A stretch of 64,000 nucleotides of DNA from an uncultured Succinivibrio sp. (GCA_934218695.1 CAKQDA010000012.1:1-64000); one strand, 5' to 3'. Positions 36,282 through 46,187 are shown, numbered from the stretch's first letter. The notes: generated from the letters alone by a model not told the origin. Made by a program: numbers and translations.

Positions 36282-38503
36282 TGTCAAAGAAAACATTTGC
36301 TCTTATCGGTAATCAGAACTGTGGAAAGACTACCTTATTTAATGTTCTGACAGGTTCAAATCAGTATGTTGGCAACTGGCCTGGTGTAACCGTTGATAAG
36401 GTTATCGGTAAAGTTTCGTCAAAAGACTGGGATATTGTTGATCTTCCAGGTCTTTACTCATTGTCACCATATTCACCTGAGGAGATTGTTTCCCGTAATT
36501 TCCTTCTGTCAGATGACTATGATGTAATTTTAAATATAGTTGATGCATCACACCTTGACAGATCACTGTCACTGACATTAGAGGTTGCAGCATTCAACAA
36601 GCCTATGGTGGTTGCTTTAAACATGATGGATATCGTTAAAAAGACCGGTATTAACATCGATGTTGAAAAGCTGTCTGAAAAGTTAGGCGTTAGAGTCGTT
36701 GATATTTCAGCATCAAACAAACAGGGTATCGACAAGCTGATAGCAGCGCTTGAGTCTGCTGAGGCTCCTAAGGTAAAGTCATTCTTTGAAGACAGAGCCA
36801 ACACTGCAGTTGCCAATGTTGCATCAAAGCTTGATCAGTCACTCAATGAGGGGGCCCGTACCTTCATTGCAACAGCTTTACTGCAGAGCGATGAAATTTA
36901 TCTTGAGGAATACAGGGACAAGCAGGACGTATTATCTGAGATTGCCCGCGGCAGTGCCGAAATTGAACAGGCATACAATACCGATCCTCAGGCTTATTTC
37001 CCTAAGCGCCGTTATCAGGTAATCGAAGAGATCCTAAACAGCTGCAAGAAGGAAGTTAAATCAGCCTCTGCAGTTACCGCTGCAATTGACAAACTGGTTC
37101 TTAACAAGATCCTAGCTCTTCCAATATTTTTTATCGTGGTAAGTCTGGTTTACTTTGGTGCCATGTACTTTACCTCATACCTAGGGCTTATTCCGTTTAC
37201 CAATGATGATGGTGAAACCGAGTTTGCAACTATCACCGACTGGGTTAACGATAATCTGTTCGGTGGCATTGTAACTGATGCAGTATCTACACTGTGTGAG
37301 AGTGCCGGTGCCCCTGAGTGGTTGCAGTCACTTGCTGTTGACGGTGTTGTAGGCGGTGTTGGTGCCGTTTTAGGATTCCTACCTCAGATTGCTTTCCTGT
37401 TCCTGTTCTTGTCATTCTTAGAGCAGTCAGGTTACATGACTCGTGTAGCATTCGTTTTAGACAGGATCTTCCGTCATTTTGGACTGTCAGGCCGTAACTT
37501 CATTCCTATGGTTATCGCAACAGGCTGTGGAGTTCCAGCTCTGATGGCCAACAAGACCATTGATAACATCAATGAAAGACGTATCGGTCTTATCACTACA
37601 ACCTTCATTCCATGTTCAGCAAAGCTGCCAATCATGACAATGATTTTTGCCTCATGCTTTGATGGCGCCTGGTGGTTTGCTCCATTTGTATACGCAATTT
37701 CAATCTTCTCAATCGTCTGCACCGGTATCATCCTGAAGAAGAACAGTGCATTCAAGGAAGAGGTATCTCCATTTGTTATGGAAATTCCTGATTACCACAT
37801 GCCAACATTAGGTAACATCCTTAAGGCTGTTTACGAGCGCTGCAGAGCATTCGTAATCAAGGCTGGTACCATCATCTTTACAGTTGTAGTAGTTGTATGG
37901 TTCCTTGCAAACTTCGGCTTTGCAGACGGCTTTGGTATGGTAGAGAATGTTGATGACTCGATTCTGGCTGCCATTGGAGGTGCAATATGCTTCCTGTTCG
38001 TACCTGTAGGTTTCGGTTCATGGCAGGCTACAGTGGCTGTGTTCAACGGTCTGCTTGCCAAAGAGAATGTAGTAGGTACTCTGGCTGTTGTTTTAGGTCT
38101 TGATGGTGAGTACGAGGGTGGTGAATCAGATCTTACTGCAGCTTTAACCAACTATTTTGCTCAGGTATCAGGTCTGACTCCAAGCCCTGTACTAATGAGC
38201 CTTGTAGGTTTAAGCTTCTTAAGTTTCAACCTGTGGTCAACACCTTGTGCAGCAGCCTTAGGAGCAATGAAAAGACAGTTAGGTTCTACAAAGTGGTGGA
38301 TCTTTGCTATTACCTATATGACCGTATGGGCATACTGTCTTGCACTTGTAATCTTCCAGATCGGTGGTCTGATTACTGGTGTAGTTCCATTCAGTGTATA
38401 CACAGTAGCCGCAATTCTGGTTCTTGGTGCATTCCTGTACATGCTGTTCAGACCTGACACCAAGCCTCAGACTGCATTAAAGATTGCCTCAAAGACAATT
38501 TAA
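36281..38503 (+). CDS. feoB: Ferrous iron transporter B
   Basis: 740-aa inner-membrane Fe(II) transporter with an N-terminal G-protein domain. G1 is GNQNCGKTTLFN, the switch region VGNWPGVTV, G3 DLPGLYSL and G4 NMMD. Two Gate-type membrane blocks follow: GVPALMANKTI with FIPCSAKLPIM (Cys in the first pore motif), and LAKENVVGTL in the second half. Length and order match gammaproteobacterial FeoB. No feoC follows; the transcript ends at the hairpin at 38543-38582. Confidence 0.96.
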   Translation: MSKKTFALIGNQNCGKTTLFNVLTGSNQYVGNWPGVTVDKVIGKVSSKDWDIVDLPGLYSLSPYSPEEIVSRNFLLSDDYDVILNIVDASHLDRSLSLTLEVAAFNKPMVVALNMMDIVKKTGINIDVEKLSEKLGVRVVDISASNKQGIDKLIAALESAEAPKVKSFFEDRANTAVANVASKLDQSLNEGARTFIATALLQSDEIYLEEYRDKQDVLSEIARGSAEIEQAYNTDPQAYFPKRRYQVIEEILNSCKKEVKSASAVTAAIDKLVLNKILALPIFFIVVSLVYFGAMYFTSYLGLIPFTNDDGETEFATITDWVNDNLFGGIVTDAVSTLCESAGAPEWLQSLAVDGVVGGVGAVLGFLPQIAFLFLFLSFLEQSGYMTRVAFVLDRIFRHFGLSGRNFIPMVIATGCGVPALMANKTIDNINERRIGLITTTFIPCSAKLPIMTMIFASCFDGAWWFAPFVYAISIFSIVCTGIILKKNSAFKEEVSPFVMEIPDYHMPTLGNILKAVYERCRAFVIKAGTIIFTVVVVVWFLANFGFADGFGMVENVDDSILAAIGGAICFLFVPVGFGSWQATVAVFNGLLAKENVVGTLAVVLGLDGEYEGGESDLTAALTNYFAQVSGLTPSPVLMSLVGLSFLSFNLWSTPCAAALGAMKRQLGSTKWWIFAITYMTVWAYCLALVIFQIGGLITGVVPFSVYTVAAILVLGAFLYMLFRPDTKPQTALKIASKTI

Positions 38504-38542
38504 CAGCTACTAAATTTAAGAAAAGATAATCTCTAAAAATTG

Positions 38543-38582
38543 AGCGCCGGTCCTAAAAAGATTTGGCGCTTTTCTTTTTTTC
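38543..38582 (+). terminator. Intrinsic terminator of feoAB
   Basis: AGCGCC and GGCGCT form a stem around a 16-nt loop, followed by TTTTCTTTTTTT. Confidence 0.75.
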
Positions 38583-38675
38583 AATATTTTGTCAGTAAAA
38601 TTATTCATTAGAAATTATGATAGGCTATACTTAATCAGTAATTATTAAAATCATAATCCCAGATTAGGACGGTAC

Positions 38676-40535
38676 ATGAGCGACAAAATATTTCAGTCAC
38701 TGCCAGCAGGATCTTCAAGCTTTACAGAGATAAGAAAAGAAGACTGTTACTACGTTGATAAAACTCCATACTTAAAGACAGTTTTCTCAAAAGAAAGCTC
38801 AACAGATAAAACATCCTCCCTTGCCGGTTCTCCGGTTCTTCTTTTTACAAGACCAAGACGCTTTGGCAAGACTCTGCTCATGAATATGTTCGAAGCCTTT
38901 TTAAAGATAGACAGCCACAATCCAGGAGACACCACACTTCACAGTAAACTCTTTCATGGAACAAAGATAACAGAAGATGAAGCATTCTGTGAAAAGTACA
39001 TGGGTAAGTTTCCTGTTATTTTTATTACCCTAAAGAATGTGTTTGGTAAAAATTTTGAGGATGCATATTCGAAACTTGCTGAAATCGTAGCATCTAAAGC
39101 TCTTGAATTTTCATTCTTAAAAGACAGTCCTGCTTTGGATGATAAGGAAAAGGCAAAGTTTGATTTATTATGTGATGAAATCTTTCTGAAAAAGGCCGAT
39201 GAAGCTCAGTCATATGCAACTTCTGCAATCAAATCATTATCCTCAATGCTCTACAAGCACTTCAGACAGCCTGTATATATACTAATCGATGAATATGATG
39301 TACCTTTAGCCAAAGCTCAGGAAAATGGTTACCACAAACAAATGGTAACCTTAATCTCATCATTTTTAGACTTTCTAAAAGACCCACAAAAAGATCCTGA
39401 CACTCTTCTGCCTGTCATAGGTAAAGTGATAATGACAGGCTGCTTAAAGGTAGCTAAAAACAGTATCTTTACAGGAGTGAACAATCTTAAGGTAAATACA
39501 GTTACCTCACAGAATCTGGCTCTTACAGGCATTATAGGCTTTACCAAGGAAGAGACCTTAAAGGCATTAAAAGATTATGAGATGGATGAGTATGCTGAGC
39601 TTGTTAAAAACAGCTATGACGGATACAGGTTCTGTGACAAAGAGATGTTCTGTCCATGGGATGTTATAAATTTCATTGATGAGAACTATAAAAATAATTT
39701 AAGCGGACATAAAGAGCTTGTAAAGGCTGACAACTACTGGGCCGCCACAACCTCAGGCCATGCTGTCTATGAATATTTAGGATATCTTACCGATACCGAC
39801 ACTCAGAAGATGCAGGACTTAATTGACGGTAAGACAATAAGTTTCAGTCTCAATGACTCCATGAACTATGACTGTCTGTCAGAACACAATCCTGATGACT
39901 TCTGGTCACTTCTTCTGCATACAGGATATTTAACCTTAGACTGGGATAAGACAACAGAAGAAGAGCTCAAGAAAGACGGTCAAACCAATAATGACGTCTT
40001 TGCAAGAATTCCAAATCTGAAAATCAGAGAATGTTTTACAGCCAATATTAAAGAAAGATTTTCCAAAGTTGTAAGCAAAGATAGCATTGCTGATAAGATT
40101 GCCAGTGCTCTGTTAGACGGAGACAGTGAGTTTGTGCAGACTCAGTTACGTATTTATTTAAAGAAATTTGTCTCTGTAAGAGACAGTGCCACAAAAGCTC
40201 CTCATGAGAACTACTATCACGGCTTTTTAAACGGTATCTTTACTAACTGCTCTGAAGGATATCTTACCGATTATCACTCCAACACCGAATCTGGTAATGG
40301 ATATGCGGACATTATCTTTAAAGACAGTGAAAGAGAAAAGGGAGTAGTTATTGAACTTAAGGTGTGCAGTGAAAAAGAAAGCAGAATTGAAAAAGCAAAG
40401 GAAGCTGTGGCACAGATAGAGAACAGGCACTATGCAGAGCCACTTACTGATGATGATAATATCAGCTCAGTACAGGCCTATGGCATTACTTTTTATGGAA
40501 AGACCTGTGCTGTCACAGTTAAAAGACTGAAGTAA
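38676..40535 (+). CDS. AAA-ATPase-like / PD-(D/E)XK nuclease family protein
   Basis: 619 aa with the two-domain layout of DUF1703-type proteins (Pfam AAA-ATPase_like PF09820 plus PDDEXK_9 PF08011). The N-terminus has SFTEIRKEDCYYVDKTPYL and the P-loop LFTRPRRFGKTLLMNMFEAF, then a Walker B-like YILIDEYDVPL near residue 205. The C-terminal region shows NYYHGFLNGIF and ESGNGYADIIF followed by GVVIELKV, the Asp and Glu-x-Lys of the nuclease core. Such proteins occur in many copies in gut anaerobes; their role is unknown. It stands alone between feoAB and the metal genes. Confidence 0.85.
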   Translation: MSDKIFQSLPAGSSSFTEIRKEDCYYVDKTPYLKTVFSKESSTDKTSSLAGSPVLLFTRPRRFGKTLLMNMFEAFLKIDSHNPGDTTLHSKLFHGTKITEDEAFCEKYMGKFPVIFITLKNVFGKNFEDAYSKLAEIVASKALEFSFLKDSPALDDKEKAKFDLLCDEIFLKKADEAQSYATSAIKSLSSMLYKHFRQPVYILIDEYDVPLAKAQENGYHKQMVTLISSFLDFLKDPQKDPDTLLPVIGKVIMTGCLKVAKNSIFTGVNNLKVNTVTSQNLALTGIIGFTKEETLKALKDYEMDEYAELVKNSYDGYRFCDKEMFCPWDVINFIDENYKNNLSGHKELVKADNYWAATTSGHAVYEYLGYLTDTDTQKMQDLIDGKTISFSLNDSMNYDCLSEHNPDDFWSLLLHTGYLTLDWDKTTEEELKKDGQTNNDVFARIPNLKIRECFTANIKERFSKVVSKDSIADKIASALLDGDSEFVQTQLRIYLKKFVSVRDSATKAPHENYYHGFLNGIFTNCSEGYLTDYHSNTESGNGYADIIFKDSEREKGVVIELKVCSEKESRIEKAKEAVAQIENRHYAEPLTDDDNISSVQAYGITFYGKTCAVTVKRLK

Positions 40536-40731
40536 GCATCTCTGATGCTTTACTGGTAGGTTTACATCCATTCCAGTAAAAACAGTTTATTTCAAAATTT
40601 ATACCTTAGGAGATATAACGGTTTTTGAAGACTAAATGAATCTCAAGTCTGAGCTTAACAAAACAGAATAAATAAACTAACAGCACTATGGTCACACAAT
40701 ATTACGGGGCATTTTAAGAATTAAAAAAAAT
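40536..40731. other. Intergenic spacer
   Basis: No gene or clear terminator is seen. The promoter for the HMA gene begins at its right edge. Confidence 0.4.
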
Positions 40732-40761
40732 AGTTGAATATGTGCTCAACTGTCGTATAAT
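40732..40761 (+). promoter_or_regulatory. Promoter with overlapping operator, HMA gene
   Basis: TTGAAT (40734-40739) and TATAAT (40756-40761) are 16 nt apart. A perfect dyad AGTTGA-N8-TCAACT (40732-40751) covers the -35 and spacer. The core TGCTCAACTGT recurs as TGCTCAACAGT at 41085-41095 before the ATPase gene, pointing to one metal-responsive regulator acting at both. Confidence 0.55.
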
Positions 40762-40807
40762 TAAATCAGAAGTTAGATTTGGTATTTCATTACTTAGGAA
40801 GAACATT

Positions 40808-41029
40808 ATGAAAGTACGCTGTGATATCTCTGGTCTTGATTGTCCTCATTGCGCATCTAAACTGGAAGGTCTGTTAAAAAATGCCTTTAATGATGCTAAT
40901 TTGAACTTTTCTATGGGCTCTCTGGTTCTTGATGTCAATGAGAATGAAGATGAGGATGCTGTAGTAGAAAAGGCTCAGATAGTAGCAAATGGTTTTGAAG
41001 ATGGTATCAGTATCAGTCTTCGTGATTAA
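40808..41029 (+). CDS. Stand-alone heavy-metal-associated (HMA) domain protein
   Basis: 73-aa HMA (ferredoxin-like) protein with the metal motif GLDCPHCASKL near residue 9. The start at 40808 is set by TAGGAAG; an upstream frame start at 40742 lies inside the promoter. The next gene, a P1B ATPase, lacks the usual N-terminal HMA domain, so this protein is probably the detached metal-binding domain or a metallochaperone for it. A terminator follows at once, so the two are separate transcripts. Confidence 0.85.
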   Translation: MKVRCDISGLDCPHCASKLEGLLKNAFNDANLNFSMGSLVLDVNENEDEDAVVEKAQIVANGFEDGISISLRD

Positions 41030-41039
41030 ACCATATAAA

Positions 41040-41064
41040 GAACGCAGGGAACTGCGTTTTTTTA
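41040..41064 (+). terminator. Intrinsic terminator of the HMA gene
   Basis: AACGCAG-ggaa-CTGCGTT stem followed by seven T residues. Confidence 0.85.
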
Positions 41065-41075
41065 TAAGTCAATAT

Positions 41076-41106
41076 TTGCACAATTGCTCAACAGTTAAAA
41101 CATAAT
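41076..41106 (+). promoter_or_regulatory. Possible promoter/operator of the Zn/Cd ATPase gene
   Basis: TTGCAC (41076-41081) and CATAAT (41101-41106) are 19 nt apart, a long spacer known from MerR-type activated promoters. The motif TGCTCAACAGT shared with the HMA promoter lies in the spacer. Confidence 0.4.
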
Positions 41107-41166
41107 ATTCTGTATGAGTACAGGAAAAATCAGAGGACTGTAACGTTCTGTGATAAGGAGCCATTC

Positions 41167-43032
41167 ATGAAAGATCTCTACAAAAAATATGAAAAGGTGT
41201 TATTAGGTATTGCCTCCATCTGTATGCTTTACCTTGTTTTAGTTAAATATTCAGATTTTGCATCTGTATCTTTTGAAGTGCAGCTGTTTATTGCTGTAGC
41301 AGCCTATCTTTTAATTGCAACCGACATTATCTATGATGCTTTTAAAACCCTGATTAAACAGCATCGTATGTCTGAGCAGTTTCTGATGATGATAGCGACT
41401 TTAGGCGCCTTTGGTTTAAAGGATCTGCCTGAGGCTCTTGCAGTAATGGTCTTCTACAAGATAGGTGAAATTTTTGAGGAATATGCCTCCGGCAGAGCTC
41501 ATAACGAGATCTCAAACCTCGTAAAGCTCAAACCTTCAAAAGTAAGACTTGTAAATGCTGACGGTACAGAGTCCATTGTCAAACCAAGACAGGTAAAGAT
41601 AGGCGATCTAATCCGTGTTTTTGCTGGAGAGGCAGTTGCCATAGACGGAAACCTGACTGATGAGAGTGCTGCTATAGATACTTCAGCTCTTACAGGTGAG
41701 TCAGAACCTCGTTTGTACAGAAAAGGAGAATCTGTTCCTTCAGGCTGTATCAATCAGGGGAAAGTGATCACTTTAAAAGTAAACACTCTGCATAAGAATT
41801 CATCTATTACACGTCTTTTGAACCTGATTGAAGATGCTGTAGCCAACAAATCCCGACCAGAGAACCTTATTCGTCGTTTTGCTGTCTGGTACACTCCTGT
41901 GGTAGTGAGTGCCGCCTGTCTGCTCTCTCTGGTGCCTTTAGTTGTGCCTGATGCTTTATTTTCTGACTGGATAGAAAGATCTCTGGTTTTTCTGGTGGTT
42001 TCATGCCCCTGTGCTCTGGTTTTATCTGTACCACTGTCATTCTTTGGTGGAATGGGGGCCATCAGTAAAATTGGCGTAATTGTAAAGGGCACTATTCATC
42101 TGGAGACTCTGTCAAAATTAAAAGCCATTGCCTTTGATAAGACAGGTACTCTTACATACGGCAAGTTTAAAGTTGTAAACGTTGATCTGTATTCGAATGC
42201 TGACGAGAAAACAGTCTTTACATATGCTAAGGCTTTAGAGCAGAAATCCACTCACCCAGTGGCACTGTCAGTAGTTAATCACGCAGACATTCTGCATGTT
42301 CCTGATGTTATGGTCAGTGATATTGTTGAGCGTGCAGGTCTTGGTATTACAGGTTATGTGCAGGGACACAGAATTGCTGTCGGAAAATCAGCTCTGATAA
42401 AGGAATTTGTAAGTGATGACATACCTGAAAACAGGAATGGAAGAACTTCAGTCTATGTAAGTTGTGATGACAGGCTTATAGGTGTTATTGAGCTCTTTGA
42501 CGAGCTGAAAAAAGAGGCAAAATCAATGATGAGCGCACTGTCAGATCTTGGCGTCAGGACCTGTCTTATCACTGGCGACAGAAAAGCTGTGGCCATGAAT
42601 ATTGCTAAGGAGCTTGAACTTGATAAAGTTTACTTTGAGCAGACACCTCAAGATAAACTGGAGAACTTTAACAGATTTAAATCTGAATATGCACCTGCCG
42701 CCTTTACTGGTGACGGTTTGAATGATGCTCCTGTTCTCTCCTGTGCCGATGTTGGCATTGCCATGGGCGATATTGGTTCTGCCTGTGCTGTAGAGGCTGC
42801 TGACGTGGTTGTAATGCATGATGATCTTATGACTATTCCAAAGACCATCGCTCTTTCAAGAAAAACCTGTCATCTTGCCATATCCAACATGTATCTTGTT
42901 ATGGGTATCAAGATACTGATCCTCCTTTTGGGAGCTCTTGGTATTGCCAATATCTGGATGGCGATTTTTGGTGATGTGGGAGTGCTTATCATTGCAGTTC
43001 TGAATGCCATGAGAACTTTAAGCTTTAAGTAG
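41167..43032 (+). CDS. P1B-type ATPase, Zn/Cd/Pb exporter type, without N-terminal HMA
   Basis: 621-aa membrane pump. It shows TGES (DTSALTGESEPR), the CPC metal site SCPCALVLSVPL (near residue 279), the phosphorylation motif DKTGTLTYG (near 323), the HP motif STHPVALSV and the GDGLNDAPVL hinge. In the last membrane helices, the Lys in MGIKILILLLGALG and the Asp in FGDVGV match the residues that mark ZntA/CadA-type (P1B-2) pumps. The N-terminal metal-binding domain is absent, in line with the separate HMA gene upstream. Probably detoxifies zinc, cadmium or lead across the inner membrane. Confidence 0.88.
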   Translation: MKDLYKKYEKVLLGIASICMLYLVLVKYSDFASVSFEVQLFIAVAAYLLIATDIIYDAFKTLIKQHRMSEQFLMMIATLGAFGLKDLPEALAVMVFYKIGEIFEEYASGRAHNEISNLVKLKPSKVRLVNADGTESIVKPRQVKIGDLIRVFAGEAVAIDGNLTDESAAIDTSALTGESEPRLYRKGESVPSGCINQGKVITLKVNTLHKNSSITRLLNLIEDAVANKSRPENLIRRFAVWYTPVVVSAACLLSLVPLVVPDALFSDWIERSLVFLVVSCPCALVLSVPLSFFGGMGAISKIGVIVKGTIHLETLSKLKAIAFDKTGTLTYGKFKVVNVDLYSNADEKTVFTYAKALEQKSTHPVALSVVNHADILHVPDVMVSDIVERAGLGITGYVQGHRIAVGKSALIKEFVSDDIPENRNGRTSVYVSCDDRLIGVIELFDELKKEAKSMMSALSDLGVRTCLITGDRKAVAMNIAKELELDKVYFEQTPQDKLENFNRFKSEYAPAAFTGDGLNDAPVLSCADVGIAMGDIGSACAVEAADVVVMHDDLMTIPKTIALSRKTCHLAISNMYLVMGIKILILLLGALGIANIWMAIFGDVGVLIIAVLNAMRTLSFK

Positions 43033-43054
43033 AGTAGAGTGTAAAATCTTTTAT

Positions 43055-43100
43055 AAAACCTGAGAGCCTTACAGAATACTGGTACTCAGGTTTTTTATTT
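43055..43100 (+). terminator. Intrinsic terminator of the Zn/Cd ATPase gene
   Basis: AAAACCTGAG and CTCAGGTTTT arms around a 20-nt loop, then a T-rich run. Confidence 0.8.
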
Positions 43101-43231
43101 TAGGAATGGTTAATTATGTAGTCTTAAATAAAGGAATTAAGTCTAAAACTATAGACAAAAATTATTATCAATAACATATAAAATCTGCGGTAATGCTGTA
43201 ATATATCGGAAGTTTAAATAAGGAAGCTATC

Positions 43232-45733
43232 ATGATTAAAACGTACCAGGTAATGGGAATGTCCTGTGCTGCCTGTGCAAACAGAGTTCAAAAGGCAGCT
43301 ATGAAAGTTCAAGGCGTAGAAAACGCCGATGTCAACCTGATGCGGAATGTTCTGACTGTAAGCTGTAGTGAAGACTTAAAGGATGAGTCTGTAATAAAAG
43401 CCGTTACTGCAGCAGGCTACGGAGCAAAGGTTGTGGACAGTGCCACAGCTGCAGTCAAATCTTTAACTCAGGATGGCTCACAAAGAGATCATGATCTTAT
43501 AAATCTTATGCTCGCAGCTGCTGCGACCGTGATCATCATGCTTCTCTCAATGGGGCATATGACAGGAATTGAACTTGTTCACAACGGCTTTGTAAATGCA
43601 GCTTTGCAGGGAGCCCTCACTTTCTTTGTAATGGTTCTTGAGAAAAAGTACTTTATAAATGCAATTAAAGGTTTGACTCATTTCTCTGCAAATATGGACA
43701 CTTTAGTGTCAATTGGAGCTGCAGCTTCATTTATCTATTCTGTATTTGTACTCTTGACCATTGAATTTAGTGATACCTGTGCTGTTCTGATGGAAAATAA
43801 GGCTGTCTATTTTGAAGGTGCAGCCGGTATATTGTGTTTTGTATCTGTCGGCAAATACATTGAAAAGAAAGCAAAGGTGAAAACCGCCGATGCCATCAGT
43901 GCTCTGTACAGTCTGATCCCAAAGTCGGCTGTAATTAAGGATGAAAATGGTGTTCAGAAGACAGTTTCCATCAGTGATGTCAGAAAGGGGCAGATCCTAA
44001 TTGTAAAGCAGGGGCAGAGATTAGGTGTTGACGGAGTTGTTGTAAGCGGTGAAGGCTTTATTGATGAAAGCTCTCTTACAGGAGAGAGTCTTGAGGTTAG
44101 GAAAACTCAAGGTGACATGGTCAGATCTTCAGGGTTATTAACTGACGGTTATCTTGAAATAGAGGTTACATCAACAGGGAAGGACTCAACTTTAGGCAGG
44201 ATCATCTCTCTTGTGGAAAAAACAGCAGCAACCAAGGTTCCTGTTGCAAGGATTGCAGATGTGGTTGCATCCTACTTTGTACCATTTATTATTACTTTAG
44301 CTGCAGTTACTTTTGTTTACTGGTTCTTTATACACAACTCTTCACTAGAACTGTCTTTGCAGTTTGCTATAAGTGTGCTGGTCGTATCCTGTCCGTGTGC
44401 ACTGGGACTTGCCACTCCTGTTGCTGTAGTGGCCGGAACAGGTCGTGCTGCTAAAGAGGGGATCATTTTTAAAAATCCAGAAGCTTTAGAGGAGCTTTCA
44501 AGGGTAAAGGTTTTTGCCTTTGACAAAACAGGTACTTTAACTGAAGGCAGAATGTCTGTAAGCTCTGTTGAAAAGGTGGATGCATCAGAAGACAGTGAAT
44601 TTATAAAGAGTGTGGTGCTCTCTCTTGAGAAAAAGAGTTCTCATCCTATCGCACGTTCTGTATCAGAGAGTTTTAAAAACGCAAATGAATATGACATTCC
44701 TGATTATGTTTATATAAAAGGTGAGGGGGTAAAGGGGACTGTTGGCAATTCTCTTTACAGTTTTGGCAATGACAGAATGTTAAAGAGACTTGGCCTTGAG
44801 GACAGCGCCTTTGGTGTGCAGTTAAAGAAGACCGTGTCTCACGCAGGAGCTCTGGTTTTAACTCTGGTTAAGGATAAAAGTATCATAGCTTATATAACTG
44901 TAAAGGATTCCCTAAAGTCAGATGCCAGAGAGCTTACTGACGCTTTAAGAGCATATGGCAAAGAAACTCTGATGTTGACAGGTGACAGTGACGGTCCTGC
45001 CGGTGATGTTGCCAGAACCTTAAAACTTGATTCATATGCAGCCGGGCTTACACCAGAGCAGAAAGCTGATTTTATCAGGAACATTCAGAACACCGGAAAA
45101 AAAGTCGCAATGGCAGGTGACGGTGTAAATGACAGTATCTCTCTGTCTTTATCCGATGTCGGTATCGGTCTTAAGGGAACTGCAGATATTGCAGTCTCTG
45201 CCTGTGATGTGATTTTGCTGCATGAAAAGATCACAGATGTTTTTAACGCTTATCTTATTTCCTTTAAGACAATGCTTAACATTAAGGAAAATCTTTTCTG
45301 GGCATTAGTTTATAATGTTCTGACTATACCGGTTGCAGCAGGACTTTTCTATGAGAGCTTTGGCTTAAAGCTAAATCCTATGCTTTGCTCTGCACTTATG
45401 GGAATAAGCTCTGTGTGCGTGGTTTTAAATGCCTTAAGACTGACTTTTATGAAAGTTTTAAAGAATAAGTCTGAGGTAAAAGGTTTAAAAACTGACCTGA
45501 GCTTTGCAGGTAAAAACAACATGACAACAGTAAAAATTAACGGTATGCAGTGTCAGCACTGTGTAAAGAGTGTGCAGAAGGCTTTAGCTCCATTTTCTGT
45601 AAATGGTGAGATAAAAGTTTCTTTAGAAGAAAAGAGTGCAGAACTGTCTTTAAAGAGCGGTACAGAAGACAGTGCTGTCAGAAATGCTGTTACAGATGCA
45701 GGTTTTGAGGTTGTAGAGATCATTCATGATTAG
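43232..45733 (+). CDS. copA: Copper-exporting P1B-ATPase with HMA domains at both ends
   Basis: 833 aa. The N-terminal HMA has GMSCAACANRV (residues 9-19). The core has TGES (SSLTGESLEV), SCPCALGLATPVAVV (near 385), DKTGTLTEGR (near 430), SSHPIARSV and GDGVNDSISL. Membrane helices 7-8 carry ALVYNVLTIP and LMGISSVCVV, i.e. the YN and MxxSS signatures of Cu(I) pumps. After the usual end a second HMA follows (residues about 763-833, GMQCQHCVKSVQKA), placing a CopZ-like domain at the C-terminus. The gene overlaps the following Lrp/AsnC gene by 8 nt. Confidence 0.93.
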   Translation: MIKTYQVMGMSCAACANRVQKAAMKVQGVENADVNLMRNVLTVSCSEDLKDESVIKAVTAAGYGAKVVDSATAAVKSLTQDGSQRDHDLINLMLAAAATVIIMLLSMGHMTGIELVHNGFVNAALQGALTFFVMVLEKKYFINAIKGLTHFSANMDTLVSIGAAASFIYSVFVLLTIEFSDTCAVLMENKAVYFEGAAGILCFVSVGKYIEKKAKVKTADAISALYSLIPKSAVIKDENGVQKTVSISDVRKGQILIVKQGQRLGVDGVVVSGEGFIDESSLTGESLEVRKTQGDMVRSSGLLTDGYLEIEVTSTGKDSTLGRIISLVEKTAATKVPVARIADVVASYFVPFIITLAAVTFVYWFFIHNSSLELSLQFAISVLVVSCPCALGLATPVAVVAGTGRAAKEGIIFKNPEALEELSRVKVFAFDKTGTLTEGRMSVSSVEKVDASEDSEFIKSVVLSLEKKSSHPIARSVSESFKNANEYDIPDYVYIKGEGVKGTVGNSLYSFGNDRMLKRLGLEDSAFGVQLKKTVSHAGALVLTLVKDKSIIAYITVKDSLKSDARELTDALRAYGKETLMLTGDSDGPAGDVARTLKLDSYAAGLTPEQKADFIRNIQNTGKKVAMAGDGVNDSISLSLSDVGIGLKGTADIAVSACDVILLHEKITDVFNAYLISFKTMLNIKENLFWALVYNVLTIPVAAGLFYESFGLKLNPMLCSALMGISSVCVVLNALRLTFMKVLKNKSEVKGLKTDLSFAGKNNMTTVKINGMQCQHCVKSVQKALAPFSVNGEIKVSLEEKSAELSLKSGTEDSAVRNAVTDAGFEVVEIIHD

Positions 45734-46187
45734 TCTTGATACAGCAGATTTACTGCTTTTATGTGCTCTAAGAGACGACAGCCGTCTGTCACTGCGTGAT
45801 TTGGGCGCAAAAGTTTCCATGAGCGCACCTGCTGTTGCCGCAAGATTAAGACGTCTTGAAGAGAATCACGTAATTGAGGCTTATACTGTTTCAGTAAATC
45901 CAGGGACTTTTGCTCTTACCGTAGAGGCTCTCCTGTATGTCTGCGTGAGCATTCACAAAGAAGCTGATTTTGTATCTGAGATGAGAAAAACACTCTGTGT
46001 AAGCTCTCTGTACAGAATTGGAGCTGACTATACCTATATGGCAGTTGCCTCTTTTGACAGCATAGAAAAATTGAATAGCTTTGCTCTGAATATGGAGCAG
46101 AATTACGGCAGAACCAAAGTTCAGCTGATTTTAAAAAAGGAATTCTCTGCAAGAGCTCCAATGGAGCTTTTACACGTTGACAAGTAG
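45726..46187 (+). CDS. Lrp/AsnC-family transcriptional regulator
   Basis: 153 aa: an N-terminal winged helix (LSLRDLGAKVSMSAPAVAARLRRLEE) and a C-terminal RAM/AsnC ligand-binding domain that includes VEALLYVCVSIHK. The ATG lies inside the end of copA, so the two are translationally coupled. Family members usually sense amino acids; copper ATPases are more often paired with CueR, CsoR or CopY. It may be the regulator of copA, possibly sensing copper or cysteine-derived ligands, or merely co-expressed. No CxxC-type metal site is seen, though two Cys residues occur in the ligand domain. Confidence 0.85.
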   Translation: MISLDTADLLLLCALRDDSRLSLRDLGAKVSMSAPAVAARLRRLEENHVIEAYTVSVNPGTFALTVEALLYVCVSIHKEADFVSEMRKTLCVSSLYRIGADYTYMAVASFDSIEKLNSFALNMEQNYGRTKVQLILKKEFSARAPMELLHVDK

